30,180 nucleotides of DNA from Desulfobacteraceae bacterium (GTDB taxonomy: Bacteria; Desulfobacterota; Desulfobacteria; Desulfobacterales; Desulfobacteraceae): contig JAFLJU010000306.1 of the NCBI GenBank assembly GCA_022712835.1, forward strand, positions 1-30,180, given 5' to 3'. This document shows, piece by piece, positions 1 to 7,887 of the stretch. Under the pieces are notes generated by a model, which was given only the letters and a program-made list of their open reading frames with translations, was not told where the DNA came from and did no database searches. The translations under genes were made by a program, and so were the position numbers. Every line of letters starts with the position of its first letter. Position 1 is the first letter of the stretch.

Positions 1-113
1 TTGAAAACTTGAACCTGAAAGGATTTGGCTCCCAGAAGACAAATACATCCCACCATCAGGATCTGGACCACAAGAATCCGTCGGGTGAGTCGTTTTTTTT
101 GATTTTTCTCCAT
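1..113 (-). CDS. ftsI: Penicillin-binding protein FtsI (PBP3), N-terminal fragment
   Basis: Partial gene that leaves the window at the left edge; only the first 37 codons are present. The peptide starts MEKNQKKRLTRR and continues into one hydrophobic segment (about residues 13-29), which fits the short basic cytoplasmic tail and single membrane anchor of a class B penicillin-binding protein. FtsI is the septal peptidoglycan transpeptidase; its catalytic domain lies outside the window. The start codon overlaps the ftsL stop by one base (TAATG), which indicates translational coupling. The call rests mainly on gene order mraZ-rsmH-ftsL-ftsI. A Spo-type or other class B paralogue cannot be excluded from this fragment. 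Confidence 0.75.
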   Translation of the reverse strand, partial: MEKNQKKRLTRRILVVQILMVGCICLLGAKSFQVQVF

Positions 114-418
114 TATCGATCCTCTCCAGAAAGATAAATGGTCTTGTTGAATGTATCGGTTGAAAGCCCCAGGCGGGTTCTGGCAATCCGGGTGATCCTT
201 TCATCTGATTTGAGTCGGTTGCGTTCAACGGACAAGGCATCACCGTAGGACCTGGCTTTTGCGATGCCGGCCTGGGCATTGGAGATTCTCAGGATGGTCT
301 GGGTGGACTCTGTCCTGACCCATGCATGGGTTAAAAGCTCGCAAAACAGAACGGCTATCAGTACCAGCCATTTGAATCCTGGAGATTGTTTCTTGTGTGA
401 TTTGTTTTTTATCGTCAT
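113..418 (-). CDS. ftsL: Cell division protein FtsL
   Basis: A 101-residue bitopic protein: a basic cytoplasmic tail, one membrane segment at about residues 16-33, then a periplasmic helical stretch with heptad-like spacing. This is the size and topology of FtsL, which forms a complex with FtsB and FtsQ and activates FtsW/FtsI at the septum. FtsL sequences diverge strongly, so position is the main support: it sits 16 bp after rsmH and overlaps the downstream ftsI start by one base. A GAAGG ribosome-binding site lies just before its ATG. Part of the dcw operon. Confidence 0.8.
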   Translation of the reverse strand: MTIKNKSHKKQSPGFKWLVLIAVLFCELLTHAWVRTESTQTILRISNAQAGIAKARSYGDALSVERNRLKSDERITRIARTRLGLSTDTFNKTIYLSGEDR

Positions 419-434
419 GGGCCCTTCTTCGCTT

Positions 435-1373
435 TTATATTCTCTCTGCTACCCGAAGCTTAGAACTTCGGGCCATGGGATTAGACTCTATTTCTGCCTG
501 TGTCGGTAGCAATGGCTTTTTGGAAATAGATCTTAGCTGGGGCACAAATCCGCACATGCACACGGGGAATTCCCTGGGGCAGGTACATCCGTTTTCAAAT
601 TTTCTTAAGGCGTGCTTGACAATGCGGTCTTCAAGGGAGTGAAATGAAATAATGCAGACCCGACCGCCTTTTAACAGTAGGGAGGGCAGGGTTTGCATAA
701 AGGTTTCAAGTTGAGCAAGTTCCTGGTTCACCTCTATTCGCAGTGCCTGAAATACCCGTGTGGCCGGATGGATTTTCTGTTTATAGATAAATTTTGCGGG
801 TGTGGCGTCCACAATTATCTCGGCCAGTTCACGGCTGGTTTCAATGGGGGCTTGTGTTCTTTTTTTCAGGATGGCCCGGGTGAGTTTTCTGGAGAGTTTT
901 TCTTCTCCAAAGGTAAAAAAAATGTGGACCAGTTGTTTTTCCGTGTATGTGTTTATAATCTGTGCGGCTGTCAGGGATGTCCGGATATCCATTCGCATAT
1001 CCAGGGGCTCGTCTTTATTAAAACTGAACCCACGGTTGCCGTTCACCAACTGGTTAAAGGAAAATCCCAGATCAAGGAGGATGGAATTCACGCCGCTTAT
1101 TCCATTGGATTTCAAAATTTCAGAGAGGCTTGCAAAATTATTATGGAACAATTGGGTGTTTTCTTCAAAGGGGGCCAATACCTTTTTTGCATTGACAATG
1201 GCATCCATGTCCTGGTCAATGCCCAGAAGCATGCCATTTGGAAGGATCGCCTTGATCGTTGAAAGCGCATGGCCAGAACCGCCCAGGGTACAATCCACGC
1301 AGATGTCCCCGGGTTTCAGATTTTGATACGCATGCACTTCATTCGGCATGACAGAGGTATGCTCAAATCCCAT
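435..1373 (-). CDS. rsmH: 16S rRNA (cytosine-1402-N4)-methyltransferase RsmH (MraW)
   Basis: A 312-residue SAM-dependent methyltransferase that modifies N4 of C1402 in the decoding centre of 16S rRNA. Visible family motifs are DCTLGGSGHA (27-36, SAM loop), LLDLG (99-103), HPATRVFQALRIEVN (202-216) and ISFHSLEDR (242-250), followed by the Cys-rich stretch at 263-275 typical of RsmH. The length matches the family. The ATG is two bases after the mraZ stop and no strong ribosome-binding site is seen, so translation is probably coupled to mraZ. Second gene of the dcw cluster. Confidence 0.97.
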   Translation of the reverse strand: MGFEHTSVMPNEVHAYQNLKPGDICVDCTLGGSGHALSTIKAILPNGMLLGIDQDMDAIVNAKKVLAPFEENTQLFHNNFASLSEILKSNGISGVNSILLDLGFSFNQLVNGNRGFSFNKDEPLDMRMDIRTSLTAAQIINTYTEKQLVHIFFTFGEEKLSRKLTRAILKKRTQAPIETSRELAEIIVDATPAKFIYKQKIHPATRVFQALRIEVNQELAQLETFMQTLPSLLLKGGRVCIISFHSLEDRIVKHALRKFENGCTCPREFPVCMCGFVPQLRSISKKPLLPTQAEIESNPMARSSKLRVAERI

Positions 1374-1375
1374 TT

Positions 1376-1816
1376 TTATAACCCTAGGGAAGCAATTTCT
1401 TCTCTTACTTCCTCTTTTTCAAGTTCCTGCTCCATTTTCAGGTTTTCGTGATTCCATTTTTCCCTGGACCAGATTTCAAATCGGTCCAGGACACCCACAA
1501 GGACAATGTCCTTTTCAATATCCGCATAGGTTCTCAAGCTCTGGGGAATGAGAATCCGATCCTGATTGTCACATTTCAACGGGCATGCATTGCCAAGGAA
1601 AAAGCGTTTGAACTTTTCCATGCTGGCACTTTTTGTCGCAAGGATTTTTTGTTCAAGGTTTTTCCATTCGCTGAAGGCGTACGCATAGATACAGCCGTCC
1701 TTGTTTGAAATCACAACCCCATATTCATCTTCCGACTTCAAGACCTTTCGGAACCTTGCCGGAATGATAACCCGTCCCTTTGGGTCAATTGTATGAAAGG
1801 AGCTTGATCGAAACAC
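1376..1816 (-). CDS. mraZ: Transcriptional regulator MraZ
   Basis: A 146-residue protein with two AbrB-like (SpoVT-type) half domains. The first has DPKGRVIIPARFR near residues 11-23; the second has DNQDRILIPQSLR near residues 84-96. MraZ forms ring-shaped oligomers and binds repeated boxes upstream of its own operon to control dcw transcription. It starts with GTG; GAGG lies ten bases upstream. It is the first gene of the mraZ-rsmH-ftsL-ftsI order. The highly charged C-terminal tail (ELEKEEVREE) is a small extension after the second domain. Confidence 0.96.
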   Translation of the reverse strand: MFRSSSFHTIDPKGRVIIPARFRKVLKSEDEYGVVISNKDGCIYAYAFSEWKNLEQKILATKSASMEKFKRFFLGNACPLKCDNQDRILIPQSLRTYADIEKDIVLVGVLDRFEIWSREKWNHENLKMEQELEKEEVREEIASLGL

Positions 1817-1837
1817 TTGTTTTAAGCCTCAAAAAAA

Positions 1838-1897
1838 ATTATATCCACTTTCCACCACTATACGACACACTTTTACGAAAAACCCGTATTAAGTCAA
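1838..1897 (-). promoter_or_regulatory. mraZ promoter and MraZ-box-like repeats
   Basis: Read on the minus strand, three AGTG-containing boxes lie before mraZ: AAAGTG (1868-1873), AGTGG (1855-1859) and AAAGTGG (1845-1851). They are spaced about one helical turn (12 and 10 bp). MraZ is known to bind such GTG-type direct repeats in its own promoter. A TTGACT -35-like hexamer lies at 1892-1897 and a perfect TATAAT at 1838-1843, but these two are too far apart to form one promoter. If TATAAT is the -10, the leader is only about 15-20 nt. Which promoter is used cannot be decided from sequence. Confidence 0.6.
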
Positions 1898-2247
1898 GGT
1901 AAAAATTCAAATTTATTATAATTATTTTATTGAAAGCACCTATTAATAGGCTTAAGGCTTTTGGTGTATCAATGGGGAGTAAAGTGGTTGTATATATTTT
2001 TTTGCTTAAAGCAAAGGAGTCGATACGATTAAATATCCATTTAAATCAATTGGTTAACGGTTTTGAAATTTTGAAATGGTTCGACGAAATGATGGCAAAG
2101 GGGTAGGGAAGTGGAGTGAAAGTGGAGGAGGCTGGACCTCTCTACTTTTTATATTTTATGGGTGGTGGTGGGGGAGGTCATATATTACAAAATATTTTTG
2201 GGAAATCCGGTGACAGAAGTGAAAAATGTTGACCCGTTATTGGCTGG
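1898..2247. other. Intergenic region without a convincing gene
   Basis: About 350 bp, AT-rich, upstream of mraZ and downstream of the receiver gene. A 44-codon open frame at 1972-2106 (plus) starts with ATG but has no ribosome-binding site, so it is not called. On the plus strand AAAGTGG occurs at 1981-1987 and AAGTGG/AAAGTGG at 2109-2125; these resemble MraZ boxes in the opposite orientation. A G-rich run at 2160-2177 (GGGTGGTGGTGGGGGAGG) could form a two-tetrad quadruplex. No terminator with a clear T-run is seen. Confidence 0.4.
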
Positions 2248-2676
2248 TTATTTGCCAGACAATATATTTTCAACGGTTGTTTTCAATTCTGCAATCCGAT
2301 AGGGTTTGGGAATAATCCCCCGTAGCCCGTATGCCGCATAATCCGACATGACCGGATCATTTGAATCGCCTGATGAAATAATGATGCATGCAGCAGGATC
2401 CATCTTGAGGATTGCTTGGGAGGCATCTTTCCCCCCCATACCGCCGGGGATGGTCAGGTCCATGATCACCAGATCAAAGGGAGAATTCTTTTCAAGGGCC
2501 TTGCAATACATTTCAATGGCCTTTTCTCCGTTTTCCGTCAGAGAGACGGAATAACCGAATTTTTCAAGCATTTTCTGGGTAATACTACGGATATGTTCTT
2601 CATCGTCCATGACCAGAATGCTGGCCTGGATATTTGAATCGCCTGATGTGGGGCCGGATATGGAGTCTGTTACCAT
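2248..2676 (-). CDS. Stand-alone response-regulator receiver protein
   Basis: A 142-residue single-domain receiver of the CheY fold. The acidic pair is D24/D25 (VMDDEE), the phospho-acceptor is D73 in IMDLTIPGGMGG, and the conserved lysine is K124 in PKPY, so the phosphorylation site looks intact. There is an 18-residue linker before the domain and no output domain. The MDLTIPGGMGGKD motif is the type often found at the C-terminus of hybrid histidine kinases, so it probably acts as a phosphorelay intermediate or dissociated partner of such a kinase. The ATG is preceded by AGAAGGA. No kinase is adjacent, so the partner is unknown. Confidence 0.9.
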   Translation of the reverse strand: MVTDSISGPTSGDSNIQASILVMDDEEHIRSITQKMLEKFGYSVSLTENGEKAIEMYCKALEKNSPFDLVIMDLTIPGGMGGKDASQAILKMDPAACIIISSGDSNDPVMSDYAAYGLRGIIPKPYRIAELKTTVENILSGK

Positions 2677-2760
2677 GGTTTTTTCCTTCTGAATTGTGGG
2701 CAGATATTGTTTATTCCGATTACCATATCAACGGTTTATCATGCCTGCCCTGAAGACAAA

Positions 2761-2788
2761 ATTATATTGGAATTTTTATATGATCCAA
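2761..2788 (-). promoter_or_regulatory. Sigma-70-type promoter of the receiver gene
   Basis: On the minus strand TTGGAT (2783-2788) is followed after 16 bp by a perfect TATAAT (2761-2766). Transcription would start near 2754, giving a leader of about 77 nt before the receiver ATG at 2676. Based on consensus match only. Confidence 0.5.
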
Positions 2789-2890
2789 TCCTATCAGAAA
2801 CAAAGAATAAAAAAAACTAGAATATGCGGGTGTACATTGAAAAATAATGCATTAAAAATTGTTTGGTGGGTTCTTCTATTATTTCAAGGC

Positions 2891-2907
2891 ATTCACATCA
2901 TGTGAAT
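2891..2907. repeat. 17-bp palindrome
   Basis: ATTCACAT-C-ATGTGAAT is a perfect inverted repeat with a one-base centre. It lies between the end of the DUF4340 gene and the promoter of the receiver gene, about 103 bp upstream of that -35 element. It looks like a dimer-binding operator, but no protein can be assigned. Confidence 0.4.
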
Positions 2908-2924
2908 ATCTGGCTCTTGCTTTG

Positions 2925-2964
2925 AGGGTCACCACCACCACCACCACATGGTGGTGGTGACCCT
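2925..2964. repeat. Long perfect hairpin made of CCA/TGG triplets
   Basis: AGGGTCACCACCACCA (2925-2940) pairs perfectly with TGGTGGTGGTGACCCT (2949-2964) across an 8-nt loop. Because the arms are triplet repeats the pairing can slip and give shorter loops. It lies 46 bp after the DUF4340 stop codon, so it could end or stabilise the ABC-operon transcript. Neither strand carries a T-run after it, so it is not a standard intrinsic terminator. Confidence 0.6.
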
Positions 2965-3010
2965 AATTGTTGTCCCGGCCAATAACCCAGAACCATTTTA
3001 AGGACCGCAT

Positions 3011-3964
3011 TTATTCTTTGTTAATTTTTTTCTCCTCTTTTACAAGCCCTGCAAGTTGGTCCACATAGGAAAGGATGTCCTTTCCCTTATAAGATTCCAG
3101 AACAAATGGATAGGGGTTCATGGAAGAGGTTGCGACCATAGAGTCTCCGTCTTTTTTTTCAAAAATCTTTAAAACAATCGGGGTTGTGTCTTTGATTGTT
3201 ATTTTACACAAGGGCGATAGTTTTTCCAGCTCTTCCATGGACAGGTCAGAAAACCGTTCACATTTGAGAAATGATAAGGAGGATAGAAGATTGGTCAGGG
3301 CCTCTTTGGCAGGAGTTGTCCCATCTTCAAATTTCCATGAAACGTTGGTTTCTTTGTCATCCTTTGCCGGTGCTGGTGCCGGAGCCCTTGTTAAGTTTTT
3401 GGTGACCCCGTCTTTTACCAGAGTGATCTGTTCAATGGCCGATTGCTTAAAGGTCAGAACCTGTTTGTCCCGGATCGTGTCAACCGAGGTGTTAAATTCG
3501 TTTTGAAAGTTTTTGTCCGCCTGGTAAATTTTTGTACCCCCTGCCAGCATGATGAACGTGTGATTTCCACTGGGGGCTGTTTTTCCGATTTTAAACGAGA
3601 GAAGGGGCTCCTGGTCCTTGAAAACTTTTACATCAATGGCTTGGGGTTCATCCAGTTCATACCGGATGGTATCAGAACTTTCGGAAATAAGACCCGATAC
3701 CTTCAGGTTTCGGATCACATCTAACAGTTTGTTGACCTTGTTCGTGTCTGCCGTAAATTTTTTATCCGACACCACCCAGATTTCATTTTCCCGGACAAGT
3801 TCCACAGGGATATTTTTCCGGGTAATCAAAATTTTATTAATTTCCCCTTGTTCAATCTTCATGGGTTCTGGCAGCGTGTAGTTTTGAAGGTTATCCTTTT
3901 TTAGGACAAGATAAACGCTTAATGCCAGGATAACCACCGCCAGTATTAAATATTCTTTTTTCAT
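3011..3964 (-). CDS. DUF4340 domain protein, membrane-anchored
   Basis: A 317-residue protein with an N-terminal membrane segment (residues 5-20, signal-anchor type) and an extracytoplasmic remainder. Features typical of DUF4340 are ITRKNIPVELVRENEIWVVSD (45-65), the repeated Lxx-KLLDVIRNLKV helix and the FKIGKTAPSGNHTFIM strand. DUF4340 proteins commonly accompany a GldG-like protein and an ABC-2 transporter; their biochemical role is not established. It is 15 bp downstream of the GldG-like gene with its own AGGA site and is the last gene of the operon. An Ala/Pro-rich linker (APAPAPAKDD, near 195-204) separates two lobes. Confidence 0.85.
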   Translation of the reverse strand: MKKEYLILAVVILALSVYLVLKKDNLQNYTLPEPMKIEQGEINKILITRKNIPVELVRENEIWVVSDKKFTADTNKVNKLLDVIRNLKVSGLISESSDTIRYELDEPQAIDVKVFKDQEPLLSFKIGKTAPSGNHTFIMLAGGTKIYQADKNFQNEFNTSVDTIRDKQVLTFKQSAIEQITLVKDGVTKNLTRAPAPAPAKDDKETNVSWKFEDGTTPAKEALTNLLSSLSFLKCERFSDLSMEELEKLSPLCKITIKDTTPIVLKIFEKKDGDSMVATSSMNPYPFVLESYKGKDILSYVDQLAGLVKEEKKINKE

Positions 3965-3979
3965 ATGGTATATTCCTTT

Positions 3980-6157
3980 TTAAACCTGAAACATCTTTGA
4001 GATTTTTTTCTTTTTTGCGTTCCGCCGAACAAGGACTCCAAAGCCGAACAGGACAACCAGAATTGGCAGGATCACTATATTAAAGGTTTTGATTATGTTT
4101 TTGGAGAATGGGTCGATGGTTGCAATGGGATTTAAGGTTTGCTGTTTACTTCTCATGAGTGCAATATTATCCTCTCCATTGAGATGGTCAATAACATTCA
4201 AAATAAACGTGGCATTGGTGGAGCGTCCCTGGGGATCCAGCATATTGTCCTGGAGCACCTGGGAACAACCCAGGATAAAAATTTTGGCCGGTTTTGATGA
4301 GGCGATTATTTGGTTTTCTGTTACAAGTCCCTCAACTCCCTTGGCTTCAGCCAGGGGTGTTTTTGTTTCCGGGGGGAGATCTTGTTCTCCGACTTGTTTT
4401 TCCCTTACTGGAATCTTTTTCCCTGCAAAATAGCTTGTAAACTGGCCTTCCAATATATAGGCCAGGTCATGGGTGGCAAATTCTTCCGGAATGGCTGGCG
4501 GGGTGATGAACATGGGGTTCAGGTTGATTGTGCCTTCCATGAGCCAGGCTTGGTCCGAGGATGTCAAAAGTCTTGTGGCCGTTACCTGGTCTGTTTTTAT
4601 GTTTTCCTTTTCAAGGGTTAACGGGGAAATCTGCATGGCAATCAGCCCCTTGATGTTGTTCATAAATTTGGGGGTGTTGTTGATGGAATTTTCCTTTAAC
4701 ATGGGCGCAAAATAGATGGTTTGTTCGCCTCCTCCTTGGTTTGGGGGGAGCTGATGTTTATAGGCTTGCTTGTCCAGAACATAGGCGGGCTTCATGCTTA
4801 TCCCGTAATGGGTGAGCAGTTTTTCCAAACCCGTATCCATGGGCAGATACTGGGGCATTCCCCTGCCGCCCGGGGGCATGATTTCGTTGAAGGCATCGCC
4901 AAAAAAGGCAAGGTTGGTCCCCTTCATCAGCGCCTGGTCTATCTGGAACAACTCATAATCTGAAAATTTTTCAGTGGGCTTTGCAATGATCAGGCAGTTT
5001 AAACCGTCGGGAATGGCCGCTTCCTTTAAGGGGATGGATTTGATGTCGTATCGGGAGGACAACAGCTGGTTAAACACCTGCAATCCATTGCCAACTCGTC
5101 CCTGCATCATGGCCATCCGGTCCTGGCCAAGCATCTGTGTGCCGTGGTCGGAAAGATATCCGATGTTCTTATTGATGCCGATCATCTTTTCCATGATGCG
5201 GGTCAGTTCTTCTTCCAGGGCGTTTGGGTCTGCCATCTGATAGGTGGTGCCGATGATGGGAAGTTCCATGGAGGAGATAAGCGGAAGTGTTGAGACCTGC
5301 CCTTTGTACTCTACAACAAGGCCAGCGGCTCCCTGGCCTGATGCAATGTTTTTATCGGAAATCTGAGGCCAGCTCATGGCCATAAGATCATATTTTTTGG
5401 CCATGGTTTCCAAATCTTCTTTGGTTTTGAGGTCCACCTGTTTAAACTCAAAGAGATTAAGGTTTTTGGCGTTAAGGGCCTTAACGGTATTTTCAATTCC
5501 CGTGGCAAGCATTGGCAACTGGTCAAGGCCGATGAGGGGGGCAATGGTGTTCAGGGAGGAGGATAAATACAGGGTGAGCTTTATTTTGTCCGTCTGGCGC
5601 AAAAGCGCACTGACCTTGTTGTTTAACTTTTGAATGGCGGTGGTTAACTGGTATTCAAGTCCGTCGGTTGAGGTGATGGCAGGGATCTTTTCGATGAGGT
5701 CTCCATGGACAATGACAAGGCCCATGTAAGCATTTTTGAATTTGATCTCATCATTTTCCATGACCCGGATCTGGACGGGCTGGATGCCAAAATTCTTTGC
5801 AATTTCCCGGTTATCGCCGGCTTGTTTTGTTAGATCTCCCTGTTCGGAAGACACATTGTAAAAGGTATAGTTAAACAGTCTGCCGGCGTTTGCGGCATAC
5901 TCCACCATCAGATCCCGAAGATACCGCTCGGTATTATTGTGGGGGGCCGGAAGGTTATTGGAAAAAAAAACGTTGATGCTCAAGGGTTCGGACAGGGTTG
6001 CCACGGCCTCTATGCTGGCATCGGACAGGGAGTAGATCCCGTTTTTGGTAAGGTCTGCCCTGAAAAACAGGGTCAGTCCCACAATATTAACCAATACAAT
6101 CACGGCGATATATAGGATAAATTTTAAATAATGTTCTTTTATGAATGGATTACCCAT
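3980..6157 (-). CDS. GldG-like ABC transporter auxiliary protein
   Basis: A 725-residue protein with one membrane helix near the N-terminus (about 12-33) and one near the C-terminus (about 690-710), enclosing a large extracytoplasmic domain of the ABC_transp_aux/GldG type. The early motif SLSDASIEAVATLSEPLSINVFFSNNLP is characteristic of this family. In Bacteroidetes GldG works with GldA and GldF; in Desulfobacterota the same trio occurs without gliding, and its substrate is unknown. AAGGAG lies 5 bases before the ATG, and the gene begins 9 bp after the permease stop. It probably forms one complex with the permease and ATPase. No enzymatic motif is seen. Confidence 0.88.
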   Translation of the reverse strand: MGNPFIKEHYLKFILYIAVIVLVNIVGLTLFFRADLTKNGIYSLSDASIEAVATLSEPLSINVFFSNNLPAPHNNTERYLRDLMVEYAANAGRLFNYTFYNVSSEQGDLTKQAGDNREIAKNFGIQPVQIRVMENDEIKFKNAYMGLVIVHGDLIEKIPAITSTDGLEYQLTTAIQKLNNKVSALLRQTDKIKLTLYLSSSLNTIAPLIGLDQLPMLATGIENTVKALNAKNLNLFEFKQVDLKTKEDLETMAKKYDLMAMSWPQISDKNIASGQGAAGLVVEYKGQVSTLPLISSMELPIIGTTYQMADPNALEEELTRIMEKMIGINKNIGYLSDHGTQMLGQDRMAMMQGRVGNGLQVFNQLLSSRYDIKSIPLKEAAIPDGLNCLIIAKPTEKFSDYELFQIDQALMKGTNLAFFGDAFNEIMPPGGRGMPQYLPMDTGLEKLLTHYGISMKPAYVLDKQAYKHQLPPNQGGGEQTIYFAPMLKENSINNTPKFMNNIKGLIAMQISPLTLEKENIKTDQVTATRLLTSSDQAWLMEGTINLNPMFITPPAIPEEFATHDLAYILEGQFTSYFAGKKIPVREKQVGEQDLPPETKTPLAEAKGVEGLVTENQIIASSKPAKIFILGCSQVLQDNMLDPQGRSTNATFILNVIDHLNGEDNIALMRSKQQTLNPIATIDPFSKNIIKTFNIVILPILVVLFGFGVLVRRNAKKKKISKMFQV

Positions 6158-6166
6158 TGTGTCTCC

Positions 6167-6874
6167 TTAGTTTTTTTCTTGCATAACAATATAGGTTGAA
6201 AAAATAAAAACAAAGACCAGGCTGATAAAATAAAGGATATCCCGGGAGTCGATAATGCCTTTGGAAATATTTGTGAAATGAGAATTGGCGCCAATAAATT
6301 CGATAAAGGCGACTAACTTTGCAGGCACGAAAAAAAGCATCCGGTCAAGGATGGTTAGGGTAAAACACAGGGCGCACCCAATGATAAAAGCGATGATCTG
6401 GTTTCGGGTCAGGGCCGAGGCAAAAATTCCGATGCTGCAATAAGCCGCTGCCAGCAAAATAGCCCCCAGGTACCCCCCAATGACGGGACCGGGGTCCACT
6501 TGTCCGATAAAAGAAATGAAAATGGGATAGGCTAGGGTGGGGAGCAGCATGGCTACCGTAAAAAGGGTGGCAGCTAAAAACTTACCAATGGCAATGTCTG
6601 TAAAAGAGACGGGCATGGTGAGAAGGGTTTCATAGGAACCGACATTTTTTTCTTCGGAAAAAAGGCGCATGGTAATGGCCGGGATAAAAAAGGAAAAGGT
6701 GATGGGTAGAAATGAGAAAAAATCCCTTAAATCGGCTCTGCCGAAAATAAAAAAGGTGGAAAAGAAAAACCACCCGCTCACAATCAAAAACAGGGCGATT
6801 ACAATATAGGCGATGGGTGATATGAAATAATCTTTAAATTCTTTGACGGCAATGGTTTTTATTTGTGTCATCAT
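6167..6874 (-). CDS. ABC-2 type permease (GldF-like)
   Basis: A 235-residue integral membrane protein with about six hydrophobic segments, including AYIVIALFLIVSGWFFFSTF and ILYFISLVFVFIFSTYIVMQ. The stretch FSEEKNVGSYETLLTMPVS after the second helix is typical of ABC-2 permeases of the GldF/NosY type. The start ATG follows the ATPase stop directly (TAAATG), and GGAGGAG lies just upstream, so the two genes are translated together. It forms the membrane channel for the ATPase encoded upstream. Confidence 0.9.
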   Translation of the reverse strand: MMTQIKTIAVKEFKDYFISPIAYIVIALFLIVSGWFFFSTFFIFGRADLRDFFSFLPITFSFFIPAITMRLFSEEKNVGSYETLLTMPVSFTDIAIGKFLAATLFTVAMLLPTLAYPIFISFIGQVDPGPVIGGYLGAILLAAAYCSIGIFASALTRNQIIAFIIGCALCFTLTILDRMLFFVPAKLVAFIEFIGANSHFTNISKGIIDSRDILYFISLVFVFIFSTYIVMQEKN

Positions 6875-7828
6875 TTAAATCTCCTCCCTTGTCAGTTCCT
6901 GGAATATTTTTTCAAGGGCCTGGGACTCTTTGGCAAGTTCCATCATGATCCAGTCTGTTTCTTTGATTTTAAGGTAGATTCTGGATCTTATATCTGAATC
7001 CGATGACGTATGGGACCCTCTGATTTCAAAGGAAACCATGTCTTGTTCCGTGGTGGCCAGCGGTTTGATTTCCAGGGTGTCATCAATGGTTTTGAGCAGT
7101 TCTGTGGCCTGGGCCTCTGAGGGGCCTGAAAGGGAGAGGCGGATGAAGGATGCCTGGGTTGCACTTTGTTTCAGGCGGGCAGTGGTATCGTTGGCCACCA
7201 CCTGGCCTTTGTTGATAATGGCAATCCTGTCACAGGTCGCTTCTGCCTCGCTTAAAATATGGGTGGAAAAAATAATGGTTTTTTCTTTTCCAATGGATCG
7301 GATGATGTCCCGGATTTCTGCAATCTGATTGGGATCCAGGCCCGAGGTGGGTTCATCCAGGATCAAAATCTGCGGGTCCGTCATCATGGCATGGGCAATT
7401 CCCACCCGTTGTTTCAATCCCTTGGAAAGATTGGCAATGGGTTTTCCCATGATGCCGGCGAGTCCACACAGTTTAACCAACTCCCTGAGCCGTCTCTCTC
7501 TTTTTTCAGATGCATGGATTCCTTTGATTTTGGCCACATAGCTAAGGTAATCATATACCAGCATATTATGATAAAGGGGGGCTGATTCCGGGAGGTAGCC
7601 GATCAGGGACTTTATCTTGAGGGTGTCCTTGCCCATTTGCAGATTGTTGACCGTAATGCTGCCGGAACTGGGTTTGAAAAAGCCTGTAAGCATTCGCAGG
7701 GTGGTTGTTTTTCCGGCACCGTTTGGACCAAGAAGCCCGAGGATTTCTCCGGGCTGGATTGTCAGGTTGATATGATCAACCGCGCAAAAGTCGTCGTAAT
7801 ACTTGGTCAGATTTTGAACATCAATCAA
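6875..7828 (-). CDS. ABC transporter ATP-binding protein (GldA-like)
   Basis: A 317-residue ATPase with Walker A GPNGAGKTT (34-42), signature LSKGLKQR (134-141) and Walker B ILILDEP (154-160), followed by the roughly 90-residue C-terminal extension usual in ABC-2 export ATPases. The start is TTG: GGAGGAGG lies directly upstream with good spacing, and the nearby ATG is out of frame and closes at once. First gene of the four-gene cassette ATPase-permease-GldG-DUF4340. Annotated elsewhere as multidrug or gliding-motility ATPase; the exported or remodelled substrate is unknown. Confidence 0.93.
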   Translation of the reverse strand: MIDVQNLTKYYDDFCAVDHINLTIQPGEILGLLGPNGAGKTTTLRMLTGFFKPSSGSITVNNLQMGKDTLKIKSLIGYLPESAPLYHNMLVYDYLSYVAKIKGIHASEKRERRLRELVKLCGLAGIMGKPIANLSKGLKQRVGIAHAMMTDPQILILDEPTSGLDPNQIAEIRDIIRSIGKEKTIIFSTHILSEAEATCDRIAIINKGQVVANDTTARLKQSATQASFIRLSLSGPSEAQATELLKTIDDTLEIKPLATTEQDMVSFEIRGSHTSSDSDIRSRIYLKIKETDWIMMELAKESQALEKIFQELTREEI

Positions 7829-7887
7829 TGCGTCCTCCTCCTTAATTATTTATATAAACGTATAAAAAAATAAAATGAAAAATTTAT

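Noticed and set aside
693..1326. Long plus-strand frames opposite rsmH
   Set aside because: They are shadows of rsmH, whose motifs and gene context are unmistakable.
1972..2106. 44-codon open frame on the plus strand between the receiver gene and mraZ
   Set aside because: No ribosome-binding site, AT-rich codon content, no recognisable features.
2160..2177. G-rich run with quadruplex potential
   Set aside because: Only two-tetrad structures are possible and there is no nearby start site that would give it a role.
2696..2905. 69-codon open frame on the plus strand upstream of the receiver gene
   Set aside because: It overlaps the minus-strand promoter region and has no ribosome-binding site or family likeness.
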